Assembly (NCBI GenBank): GCA_902793315.1
Contig: CADBCT010000003.1
Location: 1-36,139 of the forward strand
Reading direction: 5' to 3'
From: an uncultured Erysipelotrichaceae bacterium
GTDB taxonomy: Bacteria; Bacillota_I; Bacilli_A; RF39; UBA660
Length of the DNA: 36,139 bases
Shown here: piece after piece, positions 15,520 to 25,000 of the stretch
Layout of the letters: each line of letters starts with the position of its first letter
Numbering within the stretch: position 1 is the first letter of the stretch
The notes under the pieces: model-generated
Databases searched by the model: none
What the model saw: the letters and a program-made list of their open reading frames with translations, nothing else
What the model was told of the DNA's origin: nothing
Made by a program: the position numbers and the translations under genes

Positions 15520-17826
15520 CTATCCATTAAATATTTTCTCTAATTGTTTCATTCTTTCTACTTGTCCAGCTTCTAAATCGATTTCTTGTTTAGTATGCTT
15601 TTCTTTTAATATATTCTTCACTTCTTTTACCATTGCTTCTTGTTCTTTACTAATAACATACCCATATTGATGAATATCTACTCTATCATCACTAGTTGGG
15701 AATGTAGTAATAATATCTTTATGAAGAGTGATTGCTTCCAAATATGTTACTGGAAATCCTTCATAATCAGATGTAAGAATTATATAATCAGCCTGTTTCA
15801 TATATGGGAATGGATTAGCTTTCTTTCCCATAAATTTTACTCTTTCTTCTAGTTTATTATCTTTAACTTCTTTCTCATATTTTTTACGATCTGGTCCATC
15901 ACCAATAATCCATAAATCAACATTCTCTATTTCTTTAACCAGATTAATTTGACGTGATATTTTTTTTGCATCATCATCTAACCTTCCAACAAACATAAAC
16001 AATGTATGATTCTTGTTCTTCTTTTCTTTAATATTTTCTTTACTTTGATTGATGATTTCTTTAGTATCTATAAAATTATTAAATACTTTGCACTTTTTCT
16101 TTAAAGCAGGATACTTTTCAATAAAGCCTTCTCTATTTTCATTAGATACAAAAATAATATTCCTATATTTACCTATTTCTCTACTATTAAAGAATTGGTA
16201 AAATTCAGTATCATTCTTATATATAGTACGATAATCATTATGAACATAAAAGGCTGTATTAGTAGAAGCCATTAAAGCTAGTTTTGAACTACTATAGCTA
16301 TATGTTGCATAGCAACAACTAAAATCATAATTATGATAATTAATAACTTTAAAAAATAATTTTCTACTTACATTAATCAATTTTCTTAATACAACTATTT
16401 TATTATTACTTACTTTGCATTCTCTAACTATAGCATTAGAATTTATCTTATCTAAGAAAACACCTTTTTTCTCCTCTAAAACTATTTCCACATCATATTT
16501 TTCAGTATCAATTCTATTAACTAAGTTTAATAAAGCCTTTTCTATTCCACCTAAATCCATACTAAAAGATGCGAATAATAGTCTTTTCTTTTTACGTTTA
16601 GGAAATTCTAAGATAAGAATGATTGCAATTAAACTAACTGCTGGTGCAGTTATAATATGACCAGTAAAGAATGATAAGAAAATTATTAATAATAAACTAA
16701 TAAATAACATATAACTATCAAAATTAAGAGTCTTTTCTTTTTTTAGTACTTTCCATAATACATAGATAGTTATTATAAAGAATAATAAAAATCCAATTAC
16801 TCCATGATTATAAAAAATATCAAAGTAATCCATCTCAATCATTTTAGTAGGTTTACCATTACTCTTTAAATAGCCAATTCCAAATAATTTTTGATAAGTA
16901 TTAGCTTTATGATATAAATTTGCTTTTCGGTCTAAGAAAGTTAATCTTTGACTAAAAATAAAATGATCTACTAATTCTTCATCTTCAAATACTTCACCTA
17001 CATTATCTAGTTTTAAATAATTTAAATGAGTTTCAATATTCTTATAAAAATTAGTTTTAGGAATTATTACAATTAAAGCACTTATTCCAATTAATAGAAT
17101 AATTACTGAAGTAATAATCTTTTTATATTGTTTTTTAATAAGATAATCTTTCCATAAATATAATATAATTGCTACTATAGTTATTCCTAAAGTTAATAAT
17201 GGAGTTTTAGTACCCATCATTAGAATTACTACTAAATACATTATCCCTAAAAGAAATTTAGGAATAATACTTTTAGAAGAGAACAGTATAATAAACATAA
17301 TTGGAGTTAAGATTGAAATAATTCCACTTATCTCATTAGCTGAATTATAAAAGCCTAGAGTACCAGCTTTAGTAATTTCATAAGTATCATAACCTATTCC
17401 TAAAAGAATTGGAACAAAGATACAAATTAAATATAAAAATAAAGTAGTAAATAGAGTCATTTTACTAATATTAATTTCATCTCTAATACTATATAAAGAT
17501 AAGAATAAGACCGGAAAATAGAAAACTTTAACTAATCCCTGAAATTCAGTAATTATCCCTACCCCATTTTTATACATAATAATTCCAACAATGTATAAAA
17601 TCCCATATAATCCAATAGCTAAATATGGCAATAATAGTTTCTTTTTATAAACAAAAATTGTTGCATAACAAATAAATAACAAGAATAAGACTCTTAAAAT
17701 AATTCCAATTGTAAAATGTATCTCAAACAAATGAAGACATAATCCAGTTAATAAATCAATAATTGGACTTAATAAAATAAATATTGCAATTATAAGGCTT
17801 ATATTCTTTTTAATAAAATTAGTCAT
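15520..17826 (-). CDS. O-antigen ligase/polymerase-like membrane domain fused to GT4
   Basis: This 768-residue protein has about ten to twelve hydrophobic helices in residues 8-408, in the pattern of Wzy/WaaL-type O-antigen polymerase-ligase proteins. They are broken by a large soluble loop (about 258-337) holding SQRLTFLDRK and the conserved-looking FYNHGVIGF (His341). Residues about 414-768 form a GT4 glycosyltransferase (SMDLGGIEKALLNL, FVGRLDDDAKK, IGDGPDRKKYE, YEGFPVTYLEA). One chain thus joins an outside-facing polymerase or ligase to a cytoplasmic glycosyltransferase. It opens the main operon behind the promoter at 17860-17888; RBS AGGATGGT. Whether the membrane half polymerises repeats or attaches a finished glycan to an acceptor cannot be told from sequence. 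Confidence 0.85.
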   Translation of the reverse strand: MTNFIKKNISLIIAIFILLSPIIDLLTGLCLHLFEIHFTIGIILRVLFLLFICYATIFVYKKKLLLPYLAIGLYGILYIVGIIMYKNGVGIITEFQGLVKVFYFPVLFLSLYSIRDEINISKMTLFTTLFLYLICIFVPILLGIGYDTYEITKAGTLGFYNSANEISGIISILTPIMFIILFSSKSIIPKFLLGIMYLVVILMMGTKTPLLTLGITIVAIILYLWKDYLIKKQYKKIITSVIILLIGISALIVIIPKTNFYKNIETHLNYLKLDNVGEVFEDEELVDHFIFSQRLTFLDRKANLYHKANTYQKLFGIGYLKSNGKPTKMIEMDYFDIFYNHGVIGFLLFFIITIYVLWKVLKKEKTLNFDSYMLFISLLLIIFLSFFTGHIITAPAVSLIAIILILEFPKRKKKRLLFASFSMDLGGIEKALLNLVNRIDTEKYDVEIVLEEKKGVFLDKINSNAIVRECKVSNNKIVVLRKLINVSRKLFFKVINYHNYDFSCCYATYSYSSSKLALMASTNTAFYVHNDYRTIYKNDTEFYQFFNSREIGKYRNIIFVSNENREGFIEKYPALKKKCKVFNNFIDTKEIINQSKENIKEKKNKNHTLFMFVGRLDDDAKKISRQINLVKEIENVDLWIIGDGPDRKKYEKEVKDNKLEERVKFMGKKANPFPYMKQADYIILTSDYEGFPVTYLEAITLHKDIITTFPTSDDRVDIHQYGYVISKEQEAMVKEVKNILKEKHTKQEIDLEAGQVERMKQLEKIFNG

Positions 17827-17859
17827 ATTACCATCCTATTCGAGTTCTTTTCTACAAAA

Positions 17860-17888
17860 ATTATAGCATACTTCCACCATTATTTCTA
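17860..17888 (-). promoter_or_regulatory. Promoter of the main glycopolymer operon
   Basis: The minus strand has TAGAAA (17883-17888), a 17-base spacer ending TGC, and TATAAT (17860-17865). The TGCTATAAT makes it an extended -10 promoter, 34 bases before the ATG at 17826. Confidence 0.7.
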
Positions 17889-17948
17889 TAATAGACATTT
17901 CTTTACAGACAGAACTGCCCTTCTATTTAACTTTTTTACTATTTATTA

Positions 17949-17954
17949 TATAAT
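17949..17954 (+). promoter_or_regulatory. Possible -10 box for the PASTA protein
   Basis: TATAAT on the plus strand lies 22 bases before the ATG at 17977, with GGAGG at 17966-17970. The -35 region is poor, and a start here would leave a very short leader. The alternative TTTACT-N17-TATAGT would place the start inside the ribosome site. Confidence 0.35.
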
Positions 17955-17976
17955 TATTATAGTATGGAGGTGTTTT

Positions 17977-19899
17977 ATGGCCAACAAAAAAACTACTAAA
18001 AAAACAACTACTAATAAAACAAAAAAAGAAGTTAAAGAACCTAAAAAGAAAGTTGTTTCAGAAAAAGAAACTAAAGTAAAGAAAGAAGAAAAAGTTGTTA
18101 AAGAAGAAATAAAAAAAGAACAACCTAAGCAAAAAAAGCATACTCTAGTTCATTGCTTCTTAATTATTTTACTTTTAGTTGCTCTTGCTTCTTTTGTAAT
18201 TACTGTTTTAGATAAAAATAATTCTATCTTTAATTTAATAAGTAATTTATTACTAACAGTATTTACTATTTTCTTTGTAACTATTAGTATTAGTTATAAT
18301 CGTAAAAGTAAAGGTACTATTTTATTAAGTGGATTATTATTATTTGGTTATTTCTTACTAAATATTTGTACTTATTCTACTACTGTTAATAAAATTACAA
18401 CCCCAGCTAAGAACTTTCAAGGTAGTAGTGTTACAGAAGTAATTAAATGGGCAAATAAAAATGATATTAAAGTAACTCAAGAATATGAATATAGTGATAT
18501 GATTCCTGAATATGAAGTAATTAGTCAAGTTCTAGAGAAAAAAGAAAATAAAATTACAGGTATTACTGTTGCGGTTAGTGAAGGACCTAATCCATATAAA
18601 GAAATAATTGTCCCTAGTATGATTACTTGGGATAGTGAACGAGTAATTAATTATGTTAAAGAAAATCATTTGAGTAATGTTATTGTAGATTTCATAAGTA
18701 GTGATAAAGCTAAAGATACTGTAATTGAGCAAAGTGCTAGTGGTAATTTAAAAAGAAATGATGAATTACGATTAGTATTCTCATTTGGTGAAGAATTAGG
18801 ATTCAGTGAAGTTAAATTAATTGACTTTACTAAGATGAGTAAATTTGAAGTAGAGTTCTTTATGAAACAGCACCAATTAAGATATGACTTTGATAATGCT
18901 TTTTCTAGCTCAATTAAACGTGGTTATGCAATGAAGCAAAGTATTAAAGCTGGTGAAACTGTTCATGTAGATGATGAAAGAATATTAATTACAATAAGCA
19001 AAGGTCCTAAAGTAAAAATACCGGATTTAAAAACTATGAGTTTAGAAGAAATTACTGAATGGGCAATAAAGAATAAAGTAAAATTAAACTTTAGTGATCA
19101 ATATGATGAAGCTGTTAAAGAAAATGATGTTATAGGATTTAATTATGAAAAAGGAGCCATCATTGAACAAGGAACTGTAATTAAAGTAATTCTTTCACGT
19201 GGAGCTTTAAAAATGCCTAAATTTAATTCATTAACTGATTTCTATAATTGGGCTAATAAGTATGGTATTAATTATGAAGAAAAGCATGAATTTAGTGATA
19301 CCGTTAAAGCTGGTGAAATAATTAAATTCTCTTATAAAACTGGTGATAAAATAAAAAATAATGATACAATAACCGTTATTATTAGTGATGGCGAAAAGCA
19401 ATCTGTTCCAAATGTAATTGGTCTTACTAAAAGTGAAGCTATTGCAAAACTAGAAAAAGCTGGATTAAATTATAGCTTTGTCTATGAAAATAGCAGTCGA
19501 AATAAAAACAAAGTAATTGATCAATCTATAAGTGCTGGTAGTGAAGTATCAGCAGGAACTACTATTACAATTACTATAAGTACTGGTGAAGAAGATACTT
19601 ATGTTGAAGAAAGAAAAAATACTAATAATAATCCTAGTAACAATAATAACAACAAGCCTAATCCTCCAGTAAATAATTGTTCTAATGTAACAGTGTATAT
19701 TTATGATGAACTTATTTCTAATGTACCAAGTACTACTTGCGCGAGAATTAAAAGTGCTTATCCAAGTTTAAAATTTAGTTGTAGTTATGTACAAGATGGT
19801 GGATTAGCTAATGGTTTATTGAAAAATGCTACTAGTATTGATGGAGCTACTAAGAGTACTTGTGATACTATTAACTTAGTTATTGTTAATAATAATTAA
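17977..19899 (+). CDS. Membrane-anchored PASTA-repeat protein without a kinase domain
   Basis: This 640-residue protein begins with a lysine-rich cytoplasmic stretch (1-54), then three hydrophobic helices (about 55-78, 84-106, 113-132), which puts the rest outside. Six PASTA-type repeats follow (about 143-203, 210-272, 278-344, 347-408, 412-472, 476-537). Only the last is canonical (VPNVIGLTKSEAIAKLEKAG); the others keep the alternating helix, Q-S, AG and V.VS.G pattern. An Asn-rich linker (549-567) leads to a C-terminal domain with four cysteines (568, 588, 602, 629). PASTA domains bind muropeptides or beta-lactams and normally sit on Ser/Thr kinases or PBPs; no kinase motif occurs here. A role as a peptidoglycan sensor or anchor is inferred. 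It is divergent from the glycopolymer operon. Confidence 0.82.
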   Translation: MANKKTTKKTTTNKTKKEVKEPKKKVVSEKETKVKKEEKVVKEEIKKEQPKQKKHTLVHCFLIILLLVALASFVITVLDKNNSIFNLISNLLLTVFTIFFVTISISYNRKSKGTILLSGLLLFGYFLLNICTYSTTVNKITTPAKNFQGSSVTEVIKWANKNDIKVTQEYEYSDMIPEYEVISQVLEKKENKITGITVAVSEGPNPYKEIIVPSMITWDSERVINYVKENHLSNVIVDFISSDKAKDTVIEQSASGNLKRNDELRLVFSFGEELGFSEVKLIDFTKMSKFEVEFFMKQHQLRYDFDNAFSSSIKRGYAMKQSIKAGETVHVDDERILITISKGPKVKIPDLKTMSLEEITEWAIKNKVKLNFSDQYDEAVKENDVIGFNYEKGAIIEQGTVIKVILSRGALKMPKFNSLTDFYNWANKYGINYEEKHEFSDTVKAGEIIKFSYKTGDKIKNNDTITVIISDGEKQSVPNVIGLTKSEAIAKLEKAGLNYSFVYENSSRNKNKVIDQSISAGSEVSAGTTITITISTGEEDTYVEERKNTNNNPSNNNNNKPNPPVNNCSNVTVYIYDELISNVPSTTCARIKSAYPSLKFSCSYVQDGGLANGLLKNATSIDGATKSTCDTINLVIVNNN

Positions 19900-20738
19900 A
19901 GCAAAGGTAATCCTTTGCTTTTTTTTATATTACTATTACCTTTTTCTAATTCCTTTAAACTCTTTTTAGGAGTTGGCAAATCTTCCGGCATTGTTCCTCC
20001 TTGTTTTTTAATAAAACCTCTAATATCCTTTCCCATCGTATAATGAATATCATTGGATTGTTGTTCTCCTCTAATCTTCTCTCTCTTTAACTTTTGTTCT
20101 GTCTGAACTATTCTGAACAAATTATCAACAAGCTCTTCACTTCCCATATTATCAAGAATTTCTTCTCGGTACCTTAACCCTTTTCGTTTAGCAATATCAT
20201 CAGCTGTTTCTCCATTATATAATCCTTTATAACCGGCATTATGAAATTTATCAAAATTCTTCACGCCAGCATCTTTAGCAGCTTTATTTAAAGAAAGATT
20301 TCCTTTTCTTGTTAGAAATCTCTGATAAATCCTTTTTTCATCTTCACTTAATGTATTATAATCTCTTTCCAGTAACTCTTGTTTTCTAGTTTGAATAGCA
20401 AAATAAGTTTGAGCCAAAGAGATACTTTTCTTTCTACTGTCTCCATTTTGTGCTATTAAATAGCATGCATATCTACTTAGCTTATAATCTGATATTTTCC
20501 GTTTTGTTTTGGATCCTATGTCAACCATTTTCTTAACTTCAAGAAAATGGTCTAAAACACTAATATTACTATTTTCACAAGAAATCATGGATTGTTTAAG
20601 TACCTTTTGAAAATTATCCCATTTTTTGTAACCAAGTAATGGCATTATCTCTCTTCCATACCAATATTCATTCCTCTCATCATCGATATGCTTAATGTCC
20701 TCAAAAATTTTTTCTGTGTATTCTCTCAATTCATTCAT
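19896..20738 (-). CDS. dinD: DNA damage-inducible protein D
   Basis: This 280-residue protein matches the DinD family over its whole length. The N-terminal BRO-N-like region has YWYGREIMPLLGYKKWDNF (26-44), KRKISDYKLSRYACYLIAQN near 80 and YFAIQTRKQELLER near 112, followed by the conserved C-terminal region with NAGYKGLYNG. E. coli DinD is SOS-induced and limits RecA-mediated strand exchange; the same role is inferred. The RBS AGGAGGT lies 5 bases before the ATG. A perfect palindrome (20752-20763) lies just upstream of it. The gene runs convergently into the PASTA gene: the stop codons overlap by 4 bases, and its last residues (KSKGLPLL) are encoded by the PASTA gene's terminator stem. Confidence 0.9.
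   Translation of the reverse strand: MNELREYTEKIFEDIKHIDDERNEYWYGREIMPLLGYKKWDNFQKVLKQSMISCENSNISVLDHFLEVKKMVDIGSKTKRKISDYKLSRYACYLIAQNGDSRKKSISLAQTYFAIQTRKQELLERDYNTLSEDEKRIYQRFLTRKGNLSLNKAAKDAGVKNFDKFHNAGYKGLYNGETADDIAKRKGLRYREEILDNMGSEELVDNLFRIVQTEQKLKREKIRGEQQSNDIHYTMGKDIRGFIKKQGGTMPEDLPTPKKSLKELEKGNSNIKKSKGLPLL
19900..19926 (+). terminator. Terminator of the PASTA gene, inside dinD
   Basis: The perfect stem AGCAAAGG/CCTTTGCT with loop TAAT is followed on the plus strand by seven further T. It begins right after the TAA of the PASTA gene and lies within the last codons of dinD. Confidence 0.88.
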
Positions 20739-20751
20739 TTTACACCTCCTA

Positions 20752-20763
20752 GTATATATATAC
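20752..20763. promoter_or_regulatory. Palindrome GTATATATATAC upstream of dinD, possible operator
   Basis: This 12-base perfect palindrome sits directly upstream of the dinD ribosome site and overlaps possible -10 hexamers (TATATA/TATACT on the minus strand). It could be a repressor site for damage control. It does not match the Bacillus LexA box (CGAAC-N4-GTTCG), so the assignment is weak. Confidence 0.3.
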
Positions 20764-20783
20764 GGAGAAATTTTTATTTTTTA

Positions 20784-20812
20784 TAAAAAAAAAGACAATT
20801 TCTTGTCTTTTT
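20784..20812 (-). terminator. Terminator of the M29 aminopeptidase gene
   Basis: The perfect stem AAAAAGACAA/TTGTCTTTTT (loop of four) is followed on the minus strand by a continuing T run. It starts at the aminopeptidase stop codon. Confidence 0.88.
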
Positions 20813-22040
20813 AATTAAATTCTTCTGAGAAATTACCATCTACAAATATTGGTACTTCTCTTCCATCTTCAGTAATACCTATAATACTCATATCTTTATT
20901 ACCTACCATAAAGTCTACATGAGAATCACATTTATTTAGATTATGTTCTTTAAATAATACTTCTTTTTCAATAGTTGGTCCATTCTCAATACATTCCGGG
21001 AATGAGTCTCCTAAAGCAATATGACAAGCAGCATTTTCATCAAATAATGTTTCTAAGAATACTTGATTGGTATTAGATATTGGTGAATCATATGGAACTA
21101 AAGCAACTTCTCCTAAAAGATCAGAATTCTCGCAAAGACTAATCATTTGCTTTAATGTTTCTTCTCCTTGTTCAGCATGAGCTTCTACTGCTTTACCCTC
21201 TTTAAATCTAATATTAAATTTATCTATTAAAACATCTTGATAAGATAATGGTTTAGATGAATAAACTATTCCATTAGCACTTCTACAATCAGGAGATGTA
21301 AATACTTCTTCAGTTGGGAAGTTTACTAAAACTTCTTTACCATTAGCTAATTTTTCATTACCGGAAGCCCAAATGTGGCCTTTTGGTAAATCTATTTTAA
21401 AATCTGTTCCATTAGAACTAGTATATTTTAGTGTTTTAAACTGATAGTCGGTCAATTTCTTTCCTCTACTCTTTAATTTACTTATCTTTTCATTCCAAAT
21501 GGCAACAGGATCTTCAGCTTTAATACTACAAATATCAAAAATTTTGTCCCATAACTCTTCTACTGGATTATTACTATCTGGGAATAATTCTTTAGCCCAC
21601 GCAGTTGTTGGAACTGCAGCAATACACCAAGCTAGTTCTGATTTATCTCTTCTAGCATCAAAACCTCTTCTAGTTTCCTGTGCATATTTAGTCATAGCAC
21701 TCATTTTTTTAGGATCTACATCTTTCATTAAACCTGGTGTTTCTGAAGCTAACATCAAGAAAGCTGCATCTTTCTTGGCATATTCATCCCACATTTTCTT
21801 ATTCCAAAAAGTTAATTTCTTTAACTCTTCTATTTCCAAATTCAATAATGCTTCATGTTTTAAATATGGATCAGAAGAATCAAAATAAATATCTTTTACA
21901 CCCATTTCAAAAGCAATTTTTGCCACTATTCTAACAAAGTCACTTCTTTCAATATTATAACTAACAAATAATGGTTGATTTTTATCTACTTTTAAACATG
22001 ATTCTAGTATTACTCTAGCGTATTTTTCTTGTAATGTCAT
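20811..22040 (-). CDS. M29-family metallo-aminopeptidase
   Basis: This 409-residue cytoplasmic enzyme matches the M29 family (aminopeptidase T/S/PepS type), which removes N-terminal residues from peptides using a two-metal centre. The expected ligands are present: Glu245 in PTEEVFTSP, Glu311 in GEVALVP, His340 in HIALG, and His374 and Asp376 in HVDFMVG. Length is normal. I chose the ATG at 22038-22040 because AGGAGGT lies 5 bases upstream. A longer in-frame start at 22079 would add 13 residues that lie across the promoter and the previous gene's terminator and have no ribosome site. It has its own terminator and appears to be a single-gene unit, a housekeeping peptide-recycling function. Confidence 0.93.
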   Translation of the reverse strand: MTLQEKYARVILESCLKVDKNQPLFVSYNIERSDFVRIVAKIAFEMGVKDIYFDSSDPYLKHEALLNLEIEELKKLTFWNKKMWDEYAKKDAAFLMLASETPGLMKDVDPKKMSAMTKYAQETRRGFDARRDKSELAWCIAAVPTTAWAKELFPDSNNPVEELWDKIFDICSIKAEDPVAIWNEKISKLKSRGKKLTDYQFKTLKYTSSNGTDFKIDLPKGHIWASGNEKLANGKEVLVNFPTEEVFTSPDCRSANGIVYSSKPLSYQDVLIDKFNIRFKEGKAVEAHAEQGEETLKQMISLCENSDLLGEVALVPYDSPISNTNQVFLETLFDENAACHIALGDSFPECIENGPTIEKEVLFKEHNLNKCDSHVDFMVGNKDMSIIGITEDGREVPIFVDGNFSEEFN

Positions 22041-22045
22041 ATTAT

Positions 22046-22064
22046 ACCTCCTACTATTATTATA
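22046..22064 (-). promoter_or_regulatory. RBS and -10 box fixing the aminopeptidase start
   Basis: AGGAGGT at 22046-22052 precedes the ATG at 22040 by 5 bases, and TATAAT lies at 22059-22064, preceded by TG. No good -35 is visible. Their position inside the 13-codon extension rules out the longer start. Confidence 0.6.
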
Positions 22065-22068
22065 CACC

Positions 22069-22093
22069 AAAAAAGGCAAATTACTTGCCTTTT
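22069..22093 (-). terminator. Terminator of the glucosaminidase-like gene
   Basis: The perfect stem AAAAGGCAA/TTGCCTTTT with a five-base loop runs into further T on the minus strand and overlaps the TAA stop of the wall hydrolase gene. Confidence 0.8.
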
Positions 22094-25000
22094 ATTTAAC
22101 ATTTAATTCAATACGATAGCGATTATCTTTATTAATACTAAATGTATATGTTTTACCATTAGTAACTAATTTAATATTAGATATATCTCTACCTAGAATT
22201 TCATTTAATTCACCATAATCTTCAATATTAGCCTTATTAGTAATATAAATAGCATAAGTACCTTTAGGAATATTAGAAATATCAATACTATTATCAAACC
22301 AAGCTCTTGTCTTATCTAAATTATCTCCTAAAGTTCCCCCTACTTTATATAAACCATTAGTTATACTTCCTAGATTATAACTATATTTTTTATAAGTAGA
22401 AATTTCTTCAAAAACAATATTTCTAGTTACAGAAGAATTTGCACTTAAATTCATACCATATGAATAAGATGTTCCTTTAAGATGTAACTTATTATTAATA
22501 AATTCTAAAGTACGATATTGATTATAACTATTATAAGTACTATTTGCAGTCTTATTAGCTATTCTTTCATTTCTAATTACTAATTCTATTGGTAAATCAG
22601 CATCTAAATAATTATTTCTAGTAGTAATATACTTACTATTCCTATAAGAAGCTACTTGAGGTTTTAAAACCTTATTACTAATAGTCGAATATGAATATGA
22701 ATCTGCACTTACTGAGAAAATATATAATTTATAATCTCCTTCAGGTATATTAGTAGTATTTATTTCACCTTTAAACCATGAATAAGTGTAATCCTTACCA
22801 TCACTAGCATATACTGGTCTAGTCATTTCATTTTTATTAGTAATTCTATTCATCTCTAATATATAAGTATTATCACTATTTAATGATTCAAAAGCTAATA
22901 GATAAACAATTCCTCTATCAAGAGTATTATTAACTCCTTTAATAGCATTATATCCTTTTATTTCTAGCTTACCATTTACTTCTTTTAAATAGTCAAAGTA
23001 GAATATAGATTCCCTTTCAGTAATACCTAAATCATCTAAATCAAAGTTATCTAAGTCTAAATTATCAATGTCAATAGTTACTCTTTCTATTACAGTTACT
23101 TTTATTTCTTTAGTAGTAGTTTTATTTCTACTATCAGTAACTGAATATACTACTTTATAAGTACCTGGAGTATTAACATTTACTGTATTAGTAGTAACTT
23201 TAAGTTTATTAGTAATATTACCATCTTCAGGATCAGTAGCAGTAACTCCTGCTTTTGGATCAAAGCTATCTCCTACATAAATAGTTTTATTTGAAGCATT
23301 TATTACTGGAGCACTATTTTCTTTAACTACTACACTAATTGTCTTAGTAACTGCATTATTATTACTATCAACAACTCTATAAGTAACTTTATATGTTCCA
23401 GCCACTTTATTATTAACTGTATTTTCAGTAACAGTTATTTTACTTGTAATATTACCATCTTCTTGATCAGTAGCAGTTACACCTGCTTTTGGATCAAAGC
23501 TATCTCCTACATAAATAGTTTTATCAGAAGCAGTTATTACTGGTTTAGTATTAGTTTGTACTGACTTAGATAAACTAATACTTACTCCAGGAGCACTAGC
23601 TAAAGTATATCCATAAACATTACTTGTTCCAGTTAAATTAACAGGTACTTTATACCAAGTATCAGAACCTACTTTTTTACTTTCTAATACAGGTACATAT
23701 GAATTAGTATATAATCCACTAATTAAAGTATCTTTAATGTCTTGAGTATTAGAATTAACCCAAGTATATTGATTACCTGAAACTGTAACACTTACTTTAC
23801 CATAACTATCATTAGTAAACTTAATAGAATCTGCACTTATCCATTCTTTTTGATCATACCAATAATCACTAGTTACTAGATAAGCTACTGGTACTCCATT
23901 TTTGAAAGCAGCTGCATAAACCATTACATAACGATCTTTTAGTAATGTTTTACCAGTTTTAGTACTCAAGATAGAATTATAATAATATGGTGTATTCTTA
24001 AGAGTAATAGCTACTTTAGGACTAAGTGTAGCATTAGCATCATATAAGTCATATGTATAAGTCTTATCTTGATAAGCATATACACTAGTAGGACTTATAT
24101 TACCCTTTTTACCAGTATTAATCTTTCTAACTTGTGATGCCTTTACATAAACATAAGCATTCCAATTATAATCACCTGATGTTTTTTCATTATAATTACC
24201 ATCTATATTTAAATCACTTACTACTTTATACCATTTTTCATTATTACTTGTTACTTCTCCAATAATAACTAAAGCATCTTCTTTTTCTGGATATGTATAT
24301 ATTTGTTTTGAAGAAGTATTTGGATCTTTATAAGCAATAGTTGGTCCATTTACTACACCTAATTGGTAATAGTTATAATCTTGCATGCCTAAAGCCTTAT
24401 CCAAAGCATAATAGTTAGAGGCCATTTTCTCTGACCAATATGTATCAGAAGCATACTTAACATTCATTCCAATCCATTTATCACCAAATTGTGGTCCAAA
24501 ATATCTCCAATCTCTTGGATGAGCATAACCATAAGTAATCCATTTAGAAGCATATCCTAAAATACTACTTGCAAAACTTGGATACCAATTAGCTGCCTGT
24601 GTTGGATTAGAATCTACTGCGTTAAGTCCAAAACCATTATTCTTATTAATAGCTAAATTACTAGTACCATTACCAGTTTCATTTCTGCTTAAACTAAGTG
24701 ATAGAATAGCATTTACTCCATATTTTTCTTGTGCATAATAGAAGAATGTTCCTGATCCATAAAGACGAGATGTTCCAGAAGCTGCACTATTACCATAAAC
24801 ATTTTTCTTATAACCTAAGTTATTTCTAATATATTCATCGATATTAGTACTTGAATAAGCTGTCTTTGTATGATTAGACAAATACATATAATAGTTATAA
24901 TATGGATTGTTTTTATTTACTGAGTTATTATAATTACCATTTTTGTAATCTTTAATTAAAGTAGTTAAATTAGTATAGAAATAATGTCCATCATAACTAT

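Noticed and set aside
22041-22079. A 13-codon N-terminal extension of the M29 aminopeptidase
   Set aside because: It spans the -10 box, the RBS and part of the previous gene's terminator, and family alignments begin at MTLQEKYARV.
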